From NCBI RefSeq assembly GCF_050789285.1, contig NZ_JBOUVX010000004.1:339599-403598 (forward strand): a stretch of 64,000 bases of DNA, given 5' to 3'. Under the pieces are notes generated by a model. That model worked only from the letters and a program-made list of their open reading frames with translations, was not told the DNA's origin and did no database searches. Position 1 is the stretch's first letter. Every line of letters starts with the position of its first letter. This DNA is from CAVPWP01 sp050789285 (GTDB lineage Bacteria; Pseudomonadota; Alphaproteobacteria; Rhodobacterales; Rhodobacteraceae). A program made the position numbers and the translations under genes. Positions 7,535-16,400 of this stretch are shown here, one piece after another.

Positions 7535-9527
7535 GCGCGGCTCCGTCGGTAAGGCCAAGCCTTGCGCGCGACCGCGACGCGGCGGCGTGGATCAGGCGGT
7601 CGGCGATGATCGCGATGAAGGCGACGCAAAGACCGGCGACCAGCCCGCGCCCCGCGTCCGCCTTGGTCAGGGCGATGTACACCTCCTGCCCAAGATCGCG
7701 CGTGCCGACGAGGGCGGTGATGACCAGCATCGACAGCGCGAACATGATCGTCTGGTTCAGGCCCAGCAGGATCTCGGGCAGGGCAAGACGCAGGCGAATG
7801 CGGGTCAGGATCTGCCAGGGCGTGCAGCCCATGGCCCTGCCCGCCTCGATCAGCGCGGGCTCGACGCCGCGCAGACCAAGGACGGTATAGCGGATGGCGG
7901 GCGCAAGCGCGAAGGCCACGATGGCGATCATCGCCGTGAAGTCGCCCACCCTGAACAGCATCACCGCTGGCATCAGATAAACGAAGGCCGGCAGCGTCTG
8001 GAGGGTGTCGATGATGACCCGCACCCAGGCCCATAGCCGGTCGCGTTCGGCCACGAGGATGCCGATGGGCAGGCCGATCAGCATGGCGATCACCACCGAG
8101 ATGCCGCACAGATAGACGGTGGTCATGGCCTCTTCCCACAGCCCGGTCGAGGCGACCAGCACGGTGAGGCCCCCGGTCAGAAGCGCAAGCCGCGGACCGC
8201 CAAGCCGCCAGCCGGCCAGCGCGAGAAGCCCCGCAACGCCAAGCCAGGGAAGGCTCATCAGAAAACGCTTCACCGGGACAAGGACGTTCAGGAGCACCGC
8301 GTTCTTCACCGCTTCGATCGTGTCGAAGTGATTGACGTTGATGTATGCCACCACGTCGGACCAAAAGGTGCCGGTCGAAAGCTCCCATGCCTCGGGAAAG
8401 GTCTGGACCGCGGGCACAAGAAGGCCCGCGACGGTGGCAAGGACAAGCACCGCCAGCGCCGCCACAAGGAAGGGATTGCGCGCGACGAAGCCCGCACTGG
8501 TCACGGGGGCGGGGCGCCGCCGCGCCGCCGCCTGGCTGAGCCGGTCAAGCGCGATGGCAAGCGCGACGATCGCGAGGCCCGCCTCGAGTCCCGCGCCGAA
8601 GTCGAGCCGCCTGAGCGCGGACAGAACGTCGAAACCCAGCCCGCCCGCGCCGATCATCGAGGCGATGATGACCATGTTGAGCGACAGCATGATGACCTGG
8701 TTGACCCCCACCATCAGCGCCTCCTGCGCCGAAGGCACCATGACCTGCCAGGTCATCTGCCGGCGCGTGCAGCCGATCATCCGGCCAAGGTCGACGATCT
8801 CGTCCGGGACCCGGCGCAGCGCAAGCATCGTGATCCGCGTCATCGGGGGCATGGCGTAGATCAGGGTCGCGATCATCGCCGATGTCGGGCCGAAACCGAA
8901 GAGGATCAGGATCGGCACAAGGTAGGCGAAGATGGGGATCGTCTGCATCAGGTCGAGAAGCGGCACGATCGCCCGTCCGAATCCCGGCCAACGGTGCCCT
9001 GCGATCCCAAGAAGAAGGCCCCCGCCCACCCCCAGCGGCACCGCCACCAGGATCGAGGCGAGCGTGAGCATCGCGCTTGTCCACTGGCCGAAGACCGCGA
9101 TGAAGACGAAGGCCCCGCCTGCCAGCGCCGCAAGCGGCACGCCGCCCAGCGCGAACCCCAGAAGCGCCACCAGCACCGTCACGCCAAGCCAGCCGACCGG
9201 TGGAACGCCGACGCCGAAGACGCTGCCCCCGCCTGACAGCAGGCCCAGCGCGATCTGATAGGGAACGTCAATGATGGCCGACAGGAACCGCGTCAGGTCC
9301 CGGAAGGTGAAAAGGCCGAAATGCGCATCGTCCGTCAGCCAGTCGAGGAACCCGCTGATCCACGCGGCGAAGGGCGGCCGCCACGCCCGGGGCATCTCGA
9401 AGGCCCAGGGCAGGGCATCGCCCCCCCAAAGCCAGAGCGCGGCGGCAAGAGTGGTCGCACAGGCCCAAAGCAGAACGCCCGGCCGCAGGCCGAAGACCGG
9501 GGGAACGGGCAGGGTCGCGGTCGCCAT
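7521..9527 (-). CDS. Double-length betaine-type ABC transporter permease (ProW/OpuAB-like fusion)
   Basis: 668 residues, about twice the normal length of ProW-type permeases, because two complete permease units are joined. Each has its own coupling loop to the ATPase: first near GCTRRQMTWQVMVPSAQEA, second near GCTPWQILTRIRLRLALPE, each followed by a membrane segment of the LN(Q)xIM...LS type. About 12-14 membrane segments in total are seen. One polypeptide could thus supply both halves of the channel. It lies 4 nt after the ATPase gene and overlaps the kinase gene. Substrates of this family are quaternary amines such as glycine betaine, proline betaine or choline. Confidence 0.88.
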   Translation of the reverse strand: MATATLPVPPVFGLRPGVLLWACATTLAAALWLWGGDALPWAFEMPRAWRPPFAAWISGFLDWLTDDAHFGLFTFRDLTRFLSAIIDVPYQIALGLLSGGGSVFGVGVPPVGWLGVTVLVALLGFALGGVPLAALAGGAFVFIAVFGQWTSAMLTLASILVAVPLGVGGGLLLGIAGHRWPGFGRAIVPLLDLMQTIPIFAYLVPILILFGFGPTSAMIATLIYAMPPMTRITMLALRRVPDEIVDLGRMIGCTRRQMTWQVMVPSAQEALMVGVNQVIMLSLNMVIIASMIGAGGLGFDVLSALRRLDFGAGLEAGLAIVALAIALDRLSQAAARRRPAPVTSAGFVARNPFLVAALAVLVLATVAGLLVPAVQTFPEAWELSTGTFWSDVVAYINVNHFDTIEAVKNAVLLNVLVPVKRFLMSLPWLGVAGLLALAGWRLGGPRLALLTGGLTVLVASTGLWEEAMTTVYLCGISVVIAMLIGLPIGILVAERDRLWAWVRVIIDTLQTLPAFVYLMPAVMLFRVGDFTAMIAIVAFALAPAIRYTVLGLRGVEPALIEAGRAMGCTPWQILTRIRLRLALPEILLGLNQTIMFALSMLVITALVGTRDLGQEVYIALTKADAGRGLVAGLCVAFIAIIADRLIHAAASRSRARLGLTDGAAHDAA

Positions 9528-9531
9528 CGTC

Positions 9532-10551
9532 CTAGCCCCCGAGCATCAGATCAACCACGGTCGCGCGGTCGAGCTGCCCCACGACGCGCCCTGCGGCATC
9601 GATCACGGCGACGGCCTCGGTCCCGTCGCGGAACAGCGGCGCAGCCTCGGCCACCGAGGTGCGCGCGGCGATGCACGGCCGCTCCGCCACGCCGTTTGCG
9701 GGCGACATCACGCTGCCGGCCTTCACGACCTTGGAACGCGCGACCGCGCGCGTGAATTCGCGGACATAGTCCGTGGCCGGATTCAGGACGAGATCCTCGG
9801 GCGTACCCGCCTGCACCACGGCGCCGTCCTTCATGATGGCGATGCGATCGGCCAGCCGGATCGCCTCGTCGAAGTCGTGGGTGATGAAGACGATGGTCTT
9901 CTTCAGGACCGACTGCAGGCGAATGAACTCGTCCTGCATCTCGCGCCGGATCAACGGGTCGAGCGCCGAGAAGGGTTCGTCGAGAAACCAAAGCTCGGGA
10001 TCCGCCGCCAGCGACCGCGCGATGCCCACCCGCTGCTGCTGGCCCCCGGAAAGCTGGCGCGGGAAGGCATCCTCGCGGCCCGAAAGGCCCACAAGGCCGA
10101 TCATCCGCGCGGCCCGCTCTTCGCGTTCGGCGCGGGCCATGCCCTGGACTTCAAGGGGGAAGGCCACGTTCTGCAGGACCGTCATGTGCGGCAGAAGCGC
10201 GAAATGCTGGAAGACCATGCCCATCTTGTGCCGACGCAGGGCGATCATCTCGGCATCCGAGGCCGCAAGCAGGTTCCGGTCGTGGAACAGGATCTCGCCC
10301 GCGGTCGGTTCGATCAGGCGGGACAGGCAGCGGACCAGCGTCGACTTGCCCGATCCCGACAGCCCCATGATGACGAAGATCTCGCCTTCATGGACGGTCA
10401 GGTCGACCTTGCGAACGGCCGGAACCAGACCCGCGGCGACAAGCGTCTCGGGGTCGGCGTCGGGGCCAAGGCGCCGTAGCATTTCGGCCGCATGTGGGCC
10501 GAACAGCTTCCAGACGCCCCGGCAGACGAGTTTCGGTTCCGTCGTCGTCAT
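9532..10551 (-). CDS. Betaine-type ABC transporter ATPase with CBS domain (ProV-like)
   Basis: 339 residues. Walker A GLSGSGKST, Q-loop region GMVFQHFALLPH, signature LSGGQQQR, Walker B LWFLDEPFSALD and switch His FITHDFDEA are all intact. The long N-terminal part before the first strand (with PDADPETLVAAG) and the C-terminal region after residue 270, which reads as a CBS module, are features of ProV/OpuAA ATPases. CBS modules in that group sense ionic strength or nucleotides. It energises the fused permease encoded 4 nt downstream. Confidence 0.9.
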   Translation of the reverse strand: MTTTEPKLVCRGVWKLFGPHAAEMLRRLGPDADPETLVAAGLVPAVRKVDLTVHEGEIFVIMGLSGSGKSTLVRCLSRLIEPTAGEILFHDRNLLAASDAEMIALRRHKMGMVFQHFALLPHMTVLQNVAFPLEVQGMARAEREERAARMIGLVGLSGREDAFPRQLSGGQQQRVGIARSLAADPELWFLDEPFSALDPLIRREMQDEFIRLQSVLKKTIVFITHDFDEAIRLADRIAIMKDGAVVQAGTPEDLVLNPATDYVREFTRAVARSKVVKAGSVMSPANGVAERPCIAARTSVAEAAPLFRDGTEAVAVIDAAGRVVGQLDRATVVDLMLGG

Positions 10552-10564
10552 CTCGCGGTCCGCG

Positions 10565-10584
10565 GGGGCGCCTTCAGGCGCCCC
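10565..10584 (-). other. Intercistronic hairpin between binding-protein and ATPase genes
   Basis: An 8-bp perfect stem (GGGGCGCC / GGCGCCCC) with a 4-nt loop lies in the 48-nt gap between the binding-protein stop and the ATPase start. No T-tract follows, so complete termination is unlikely. Hairpins in this place commonly stabilise the upstream mRNA and raise binding-protein output over the membrane parts. The smo operon has the same arrangement at 15441-15468. Confidence 0.6.
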
Positions 10585-10599
10585 GGCCGACTGTGCGTG

Positions 10600-11541
10600 T
10601 CACTGGATCCAGGCCTGCCACGTCGCCTCGTTCGCTGCCATCCAGTCGGCCACCACCTGCTCGACCGTCTTTCCGTTCAGGTCGACCTCGGTGATCATCG
10701 CGCCCATGTCGTCGTTGTCGATGGTGAACGCCTCGATGGCCGAATAGGCCCCCGGCCACTTGTCCTTCACGCCCGACCACGCGACCTTCCAGATGTCGCC
10801 GAACGGCTTGCCGCAGTCATAGGCGAGGTCCGGGTTGGACCCCCAGGCGGGATCGGCATAGCACTCGGCGGTGTATTGGGGGAACTCGACCCACTCGCCC
10901 TCGTATTTCGCAGGCGCCCAATGCGGGGCATAGACCCAAAGCAGGACAGGCGCCTGCCGCTGAATCGCGCTTTCGAGTTCGGCGAAGAGCGCGGCGTCGG
11001 TCCCGGCGTGGATGACCTCGAACGGCAGGTCAAGCGCTTCGACCCGCTCTTCGTCGAAGCCGCCCCAGGTGACCGGGCCGCCAAGGTAACGTCCCTTCGG
11101 AAGCGTCTCGGCCGTGCCGAAGGCCTCGGCGCAGGCCGGATCCTTGAGCGCCTCCCAGTTCGGCAGGCCCGGGCAGGCCTCTTTCATGTAGATCGGATAC
11201 CACCACTCTTCCTTGGCCTGCATGCCCGTGGGGCCGACGTTGACAACGTTGCCGGTCGCGATGGCCGCGTCCATCGCCTCGCGGCCCGTCGTCTCCCAGA
11301 TCTCCATGGCGACGTCGAGATCGCCGGTCTCGAGCCCGGCGAACTGGGCAAGGTAGTCCGCTTGCAGATACTCGACGTTGTACCCCGCCGCCTTCAACAC
11401 CTCGCCCATGAGCTGGGTGGTGATGAGCTGGCCGGTCCAGTCGTGCAAGGTCAGCTTGATCGGATCGGTCGATTCCTGCGCGATGGCAGACGTGCCGGCC
11501 AGAAGCGCCAGCGTAATCGCGGAAAGCCGTCTTTTGGTCAT
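10600..11541 (-). CDS. Betaine/choline-type ABC substrate-binding protein (OpuAC/ProX family)
   Basis: 313 residues. A Sec signal peptide is seen (MTKRRLSAITLALLAG then cleavage after SAIA). The mature part has the OpuAC-type stretches IKLTLHDWTGQLI and GDLDVAMEIWETTGREA, and many tryptophans (KEEWWYPIYM, PHWAPAKYEGEW) of the kind that form aromatic cages around quaternary ammonium groups. First gene of the operon, so probably the most highly expressed; its promoter must lie in 11542-11722, shared with the divergent DeoR gene. The ligand is likely a betaine or choline relative, not proven. Confidence 0.88.
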   Translation of the reverse strand: MTKRRLSAITLALLAGTSAIAQESTDPIKLTLHDWTGQLITTQLMGEVLKAAGYNVEYLQADYLAQFAGLETGDLDVAMEIWETTGREAMDAAIATGNVVNVGPTGMQAKEEWWYPIYMKEACPGLPNWEALKDPACAEAFGTAETLPKGRYLGGPVTWGGFDEERVEALDLPFEVIHAGTDAALFAELESAIQRQAPVLLWVYAPHWAPAKYEGEWVEFPQYTAECYADPAWGSNPDLAYDCGKPFGDIWKVAWSGVKDKWPGAYSAIEAFTIDNDDMGAMITEVDLNGKTVEQVVADWMAANEATWQAWIQ

Positions 11542-11722
11542 GTGAATGCACCCCCTGCTGGGTCTTGAGTCTCCGGGAGTGGCTTGTGCCCGGCGCGCCC
11601 CGGATGCAGCGCCAAGCCGATGCTGGCCAAGTGAACCGCGCGGCGAAGCAGGCTGTCAATTGCCATGTGTGGGATTTTGTGGTTTTTCGGCCCGTATCTG
11701 TTGATACATCGCCCGAGGCGCA

Positions 11723-12505
11723 ATGGACCGCCTGTCAAAGCGGCATGGCCGCATCCTCGAAATCCTGGGCCGCGAAGGCACCGTGACGATCGCCGAACTG
11801 GCCGGGCGACTCGAAGTCTCGGCCGAGACCGTGCGGCGCGACGTGCGCCCGCTTGCGGATCGCGGGACGCTGGTGCGGATGCACGGCGCGGTCGGCCTTG
11901 CCGGCAGCGCGGGAGAGGCCCCGTTCCAGCGCCGAATGGGCGAAAACGCCACGGCCAAGCAGCGCATCGCCCGATCGGCCGCCGCGCTTGTCAGAAACGG
12001 CGACAGCCTTGCGCTCGACACCGGCACGACGACCAGTTTCCTCGCACGTGCGCTGACCCGCCATGAACGGCTTGAGATCGTGACGAACTCGACCGACATC
12101 GCGCGGACGCTTGCGGGGCGAAACGGCAACCGGGTGCACCTTCTCGGCGGCCGCTTCGGCGCGGATTCGGGCGCCCTCCTAGGCCCGGACACGGTCGAGG
12201 CGATGCAGAAGTTCCGTGTGGACCACGCCGTCATCTCGGCCGGCGCGATCTCGTCGGACGGCGTGATGGACTACGACCCCGACGAGGCCGCCTTCGCCCG
12301 TGCGGTACTGGCAAGCGGCCGGAGACGGGTCGTCGTCTGCGACAGCAGCAAGTTCTGTCGCTCCGCGCTGGTCCGCGTCTGCCCGCTGGCCGGGATCGAG
12401 ATCTTGGTCACAGAAGTCGCACCCGTCGAGGCGCTTGCCGCAGCGCTGGCCGAAGCGAAGGTCGCGGTCACGATTGCGCAGGCCAGACCGGCGGCCGCAG
12501 AATAG
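11723..12505 (+). CDS. DeoR-family transcriptional regulator
   Basis: 260 residues. N-terminal winged helix with the DeoR signature (RHGRILEILGREGTVTIAEL, then VSAETVRRDVRPLADRG), followed by a DeoR effector domain of the phosphosugar-isomerase-like fold (DTGTTTSFLARAL, VTNSTDIARTL, HLLGG, CDSSKFCR). Such proteins usually repress and respond to phosphorylated ligands. It is divergent from the betaine-type operon with 181 nt between starts, so it is the obvious regulator of that operon. A phosphorylated effector would fit the kinase encoded in the operon; this link is inference. Confidence 0.87.
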   Translation: MDRLSKRHGRILEILGREGTVTIAELAGRLEVSAETVRRDVRPLADRGTLVRMHGAVGLAGSAGEAPFQRRMGENATAKQRIARSAAALVRNGDSLALDTGTTTSFLARALTRHERLEIVTNSTDIARTLAGRNGNRVHLLGGRFGADSGALLGPDTVEAMQKFRVDHAVISAGAISSDGVMDYDPDEAAFARAVLASGRRRVVVCDSSKFCRSALVRVCPLAGIEILVTEVAPVEALAAALAEAKVAVTIAQARPAAAE

Positions 12506-12997
12506 GGGCGCCGGCTATCCCGCAGCCCCGCGCCGATCGGGCGGCCGACTGCGGCCTTCCACGTTGTTTCCCATGGCTGAACCTGCACTGTGAACCGGGG
12601 CCGCCCTTCATGAGGGCTTGGGCTTCGGGGATCCAGCGCGCGCCTGTGAACCACAGGCGGGCGGAATTCCTTTTCCGGTTCCCTTGGACACAGGACGGAT
12701 ATCGCGTCGCCACGCCGGTGCCGGCGTTTTGCAAAGCCGGACTGCACCAAGACTTCTGCGCGGTCTGCCGTGGGGACTTTGCTGCCGCGTGACCCTCGTC
12801 CGGCTGCGGCCGTCGGGCTTTGGGATCAAGGGAATGACGGGCTTTCCCGTCCGGATCGGGCCCGGACAGGCCCTTCGCCCATTCCGGCTTTGGACCCGAA
12901 GTTTGCGCGAGTGAAGTTTTTTTGCCTATTCTGGGGCGGGCGCCTTGAGGCGCAAGGCGGTGGGGGTTAGGTCGTCGGAAGGCATCGGAGAAAGCAG
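12506..12997. other. Intergenic stretch before the polyol locus
   Basis: 492 nt with no convincing gene on either strand. Near the end is a possible sigma-70-type promoter for the LacI gene: TTGCGC at 12903-12908 and TATTCT at 12927-12932, separated by 18 nt and placed about 65 nt before the start codon, in a locally T-rich patch. The rest shows no clear repeat or terminator. Confidence 0.35.
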
Positions 12998-14029
12998 TTG
13001 TCTGAGACAAAGATCCGGAACATGGAGGAGTTCGCCGCGATCAGCGGCATCTCGCGTCCGACGGTTTCCAAGTATTTCAACGACCCGAACAGCGTGCGCA
13101 AGTCGACCCGCGCCCGGATCGAGGAGGCGCTCAGGCAGTACGAGTACCGCCCCAACATCTACGCGATGAACCAAAACCGGAAGCTGACGAAGAACGTCGG
13201 CATCGTCGTTCCCTACCTCGCCGATCCGTTCTTCGCCGAGATCGCGCGGCGCCTCGAGCAGCGCTGCATCGAGGCCGGGTTTTCTCCGATCCTGTTCAGC
13301 GCCTATGGCGAGCAGAAGTTCGAGAACGACATTCTGGACAACCTGCGCTCGCTGAAACCTGCGGGCGTGTTGCTGGCGCCGCTTGGGCGCTCGTCGGATC
13401 GCGCGGCGATCGAGAGGTTCTGCCGCGATGTGCCGACGGTGCTGTTCGACAGCAATATCGAGGGGCTTGGCGAAGCATTTGTCGGATCGGACAATTTCAG
13501 CTTCGTCTCGCAGACGGTCGAATACCTGACTCGAACCGGCGAACCGCCGTCGTTTTTCGAGATGCGCACCCCCGCGAACCCGAATGCCAACAAGCGCCGC
13601 AGGGCCTATGTCCAGATGATGGAGCGGCTCGGCCTCAAGCCGCACGTGATCCAGGTCGAAGGCGAAGGCTGGGCCTTCGAAGAGATCGGCCGGCGGGGCG
13701 CCCTGAAGATGCTGGAAGAGCGCGCGCTTCCGACGAACGCCGTTCTTTGCAGCAACGACCGCCTTGCCATCGGCCTTCTAGCGGCGTGCTACGAACGGGG
13801 CATCCGGGTCGGGCGCGACCCGGACTGCTCGCTTCGCGTCGCGTCGAACGACGACCACCCGTTTTCGCGCTTCACCTGCCCGTCGCTGACGACGGCGGCA
13901 CATGACTATGATTCGGTCACCAGCCGAAGCGTCGAGACGCTGTTCGAGCTGGTCGAAAGCGGTGGCCGGTTCGAGAGCCGGACAGAAACCCTTTTCCCTG
14001 CGAGGCTTATCCTTCGGGCCTCTGCATGA
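12998..14029 (+). CDS. LacI-family repressor, probable polyol-operon regulator
   Basis: 343 residues with the LacI helix-turn-helix at the very N terminus (MEEFAAISGISRPTVSKYFN) and hinge EALRQYEYRPN, then a periplasmic-binding-protein-like effector domain. The start is read as TTG at 12998 with GGAG 7 nt ahead: starting at ATG 13022 would cut into the first helix of the DNA-binding domain. It lies 94 nt upstream of smoE in the same direction, so control of the polyol operon is the natural inference, with a polyol as probable inducer. Confidence 0.85.
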   Translation: MSETKIRNMEEFAAISGISRPTVSKYFNDPNSVRKSTRARIEEALRQYEYRPNIYAMNQNRKLTKNVGIVVPYLADPFFAEIARRLEQRCIEAGFSPILFSAYGEQKFENDILDNLRSLKPAGVLLAPLGRSSDRAAIERFCRDVPTVLFDSNIEGLGEAFVGSDNFSFVSQTVEYLTRTGEPPSFFEMRTPANPNANKRRRAYVQMMERLGLKPHVIQVEGEGWAFEEIGRRGALKMLEERALPTNAVLCSNDRLAIGLLAACYERGIRVGRDPDCSLRVASNDDHPFSRFTCPSLTTAAHDYDSVTSRSVETLFELVESGGRFESRTETLFPARLILRASA

Positions 14030-14060
14030 TTTTCAAAAATTAGCGCGCGTAAAGAATTAA

Positions 14061-14090
14061 TTGACGTCGCGGAAATTTTTCGACTACCAT
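14061..14090 (+). promoter_or_regulatory. Candidate promoter of the polyol operon
   Basis: TTGACG (14061-14066) and TACCAT (14085-14090) are separated by 18 nt, 34 nt before the smoE start. The whole gap 14030-14090 is strikingly AT-rich for this genome (runs such as CAAAAATTA and AAATTTTT), as expected for a regulated promoter. A LacI operator should be close, but no convincing palindrome stands out. Confidence 0.5.
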
Positions 14091-14123
14091 GCCCGGGTGA
14101 CATCCAGCACAGGGAGGACACGG

Positions 14124-15428
14124 ATGTACCTGAAGAACGCACTTCGTGCGGCGACGGCGCTATCGCTTGTCGTTGCGAGCGGCGCCTATGCCGAAAACAT
14201 CACGATCGCGACCGTGAACAACGGTGACATGATCCGGATGCAGGGCCTGACTGACGATTTCACGGCGAAGACCGGCCACACTGTCGAGTGGGTCACGCTG
14301 GAAGAGAACGTTCTTCGTCAGCGTGTGACCCAGGACATCTCGACCAAGGGCGGCCAGTTCGACATCATGACGATCGGCATGTACGAGACGCCGATCTGGG
14401 CCAAGAACGACTGGCTGGTCGCGCTTGACGACCTGCCCGAGTCCTACGACGTCAACGACATCCTGCCGGCGATGCGTGCCGGTCTCAGCCTGGACGGCAC
14501 GCTTTATGCCGCGCCGTTCTACGGCGAATCCTCGATGATCATGTATCGCACCGACCTCATGGAACAGGCCGGTCTCAGCATGCCCGACGCGCCGACCTGG
14601 GAGTTCATTCGCCAGGCGGCCGAGGCGATGACCGACAAGGACAACGAGATCTACGGCATCTGCCTGCGCGGCAAGGCGGGATGGGGCGAGAACATGGCCT
14701 TCATCACGACGGTCGCCAACTCGTTCGGCGCCCGCTGGTTCGACGAGGACTGGACGCCGCAGCTCGACAGCGCCGAGTGGAAGGAGGCGGTCTCGTTCTA
14801 CAACGACCTTCTTCAGAACTACGGACCGCCGGGCGCCTCGACCAACGGTTTCAACGAGAACCTCGCGCTGTTCCAGCAGGGCAAGTGCGGCATGTGGATC
14901 GACGCCACGGTGGCGGCGTCCTTCGTGACGAACCCCAACGACTCGATGGTGGCCGACAAGGTCGGCTTCGCGCTGGCGCCGAACAAGGACGGCGTCGACA
15001 AGCGGGCCAACTGGCTTTGGGCCTGGGCGCTCGCCATTCCGGCCGGCACGCAGAAGGAAGGTGCCGCGAAGGAGTTCATCGAGTGGGCGACGTCCAAGGA
15101 GTACCTCGCGCTCGTCGCAGAGAAAGAGGGCTGGGCCAACGTGCCCCCGGGCAGCCGGACCTCGCTCTACGAGAACCCCGAGTACCAGAAGGTACCCTTC
15201 GCCAAGATGACGCTCGACTCCATCAATGCGGCCGATCCGAACAATCCGTCGGTGCAGCCGGTGCCCTATGTCGGCATCCAGTTCGTCGCGATCCCCGAGT
15301 GGGCCGGCATCGGCACGAGCGCCGGGCAGGAGTTCTCGGCCATGGTCGCGGGCCAGCAGACGCCGGATGAGGCGCTTGCCAAGGCACAGGCGCTTGTCGC
15401 CGAAGAGATGGAAGCCGCAGGGTACTGA
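14124..15428 (+). CDS. smoE: Sorbitol/mannitol ABC transporter substrate-binding protein
   Basis: 434 residues from ATG 14124, with GGGAGG 8 nt upstream. A signal peptide (MYLKNALRAATALSLVVASGAYA) is followed by a family 1 extracellular solute-binding fold (TVNNGDMIRMQGLTDDF, DIMTIGMYETPIWAKNDWL, GKCGMWIDATVAAS). Product and position match SmoE of the Rhodobacter sphaeroides polyol operon, which binds sorbitol and mannitol in the periplasm. It is the first structural gene; a strong hairpin follows its stop. The name rests on recognised gene order as well as sequence type. Confidence 0.88.
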   Translation: MYLKNALRAATALSLVVASGAYAENITIATVNNGDMIRMQGLTDDFTAKTGHTVEWVTLEENVLRQRVTQDISTKGGQFDIMTIGMYETPIWAKNDWLVALDDLPESYDVNDILPAMRAGLSLDGTLYAAPFYGESSMIMYRTDLMEQAGLSMPDAPTWEFIRQAAEAMTDKDNEIYGICLRGKAGWGENMAFITTVANSFGARWFDEDWTPQLDSAEWKEAVSFYNDLLQNYGPPGASTNGFNENLALFQQGKCGMWIDATVAASFVTNPNDSMVADKVGFALAPNKDGVDKRANWLWAWALAIPAGTQKEGAAKEFIEWATSKEYLALVAEKEGWANVPPGSRTSLYENPEYQKVPFAKMTLDSINAADPNNPSVQPVPYVGIQFVAIPEWAGIGTSAGQEFSAMVAGQQTPDEALAKAQALVAEEMEAAGY

Positions 15429-15440
15429 GGCATCCTCGCG

Positions 15441-15468
15441 TCCGGAGGGCGGCAGTCCGCCCTCCGGA
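15441..15468 (+). other. Strong intercistronic hairpin between smoE and smoF
   Basis: A 12-bp perfect stem (TCCGGAGGGCGG / CCGCCCTCCGGA) with loop CAGT starts 12 nt after the smoE stop. There is no T-tract, so read-through into smoF is expected. The likely role is protection of the smoE message from 3' decay or partial termination, giving excess binding protein over permease. Confidence 0.7.
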
Positions 15469-15519
15469 ACCATTCCCCCGACCCTTTCAGGCAACGCCTG
15501 ACGACCGAGGAGACGTGTA

Positions 15520-16386
15520 ATGGCGACCCGGCACTCACGCGCTGCCGCGCGTCTGATGATGGCACCGGCGGTGATCCTGCTTCTTGGCTGGATGCTTGTA
15601 CCGCTGTCGATGACGCTCTGGTTCTCGACCCGGAATTTCCTGCCGCTGCGCGGCGGCGACCAGGGGTTCGCGGGCTTCGACAACTACATCCGCTTCGTGA
15701 CGTCGAGCGCCTTCTGGCCCAGCATCTATGCGACCGTAGTCATCGTCGCGGGCGTTCTTGCGATCACGGTGACGCTGGGGGTCCTTCTTGCGATCCTTCT
15801 CGACCAGCCGATGTGGGGCCAGGGGATCGTCCGGATCCTCGTGATCGCGCCCTTCTTCGTGATGCCGACCGTCTCGGCCCTGGTCTGGAAGAACATGTTC
15901 ATGGATCCCGTGAACGGCGTCTTCGCCAACCTGTGGAAATTCTTCGGCGCCCAGCCCATCGAATGGCTGAGCGACGTGTCTCTCTTCTCGATCATCCTGA
16001 TCGTGTCCTGGCAGTGGCTGCCCTTCGCGACGCTCATCCTGCTGACCGCGATCCAATCGCTTGACGGCGAACAGCTCGAAGCCGCCGAGATGGACGGAGC
16101 GCCGCCGCTCAAGCGCTTCGTCTACATCATCTTGCCGCACCTCAGCCGCGCCATCACGATCGTCATCCTGATCCAGACGATCTTCCTTCTGTCGATCTTT
16201 GCCGAGATCTTCGTGACGACCCAGGGCTCGTTCGGGACACGGACGCTCACCTACCTGATCTTCCAGCGCGTTCTCGAAAGCCAGAACGTCGGCCTTGGAT
16301 CGGCGGGCGGGGTCTACGCGATCATCCTGGCCAATATCGTTGCGCTCTTTCTGATGCGCATCGTCGGCAAGAACCTGGACGCGTGA
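15520..16386 (+). CDS. smoF: Polyol ABC transporter permease, MalF type
   Basis: 288 residues, about six membrane segments, beginning with one at residues 12-32 (MMAPAVILLLGWMLVPLSM). The coupling motif EAAEMDGAPPLKRFVYIILP near residue 188 is the EAA loop that docks on the ATPase. GAGGAG lies 8-10 nt before ATG 15520. It pairs with SmoG to form the inner-membrane channel for sorbitol and mannitol. Order and spacing (14 nt to smoG) match the smo operon. Confidence 0.88.
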   Translation: MATRHSRAAARLMMAPAVILLLGWMLVPLSMTLWFSTRNFLPLRGGDQGFAGFDNYIRFVTSSAFWPSIYATVVIVAGVLAITVTLGVLLAILLDQPMWGQGIVRILVIAPFFVMPTVSALVWKNMFMDPVNGVFANLWKFFGAQPIEWLSDVSLFSIILIVSWQWLPFATLILLTAIQSLDGEQLEAAEMDGAPPLKRFVYIILPHLSRAITIVILIQTIFLLSIFAEIFVTTQGSFGTRTLTYLIFQRVLESQNVGLGSAGGVYAIILANIVALFLMRIVGKNLDA

Positions 16387-16400
16387 GGAGGTAGACGCAC

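Noticed and set aside
14040..14052. LacI operator TTAGCGCGCGTAA
   Set aside because: Only the outer three pairs are symmetric; the centre is not self-complementary in register.
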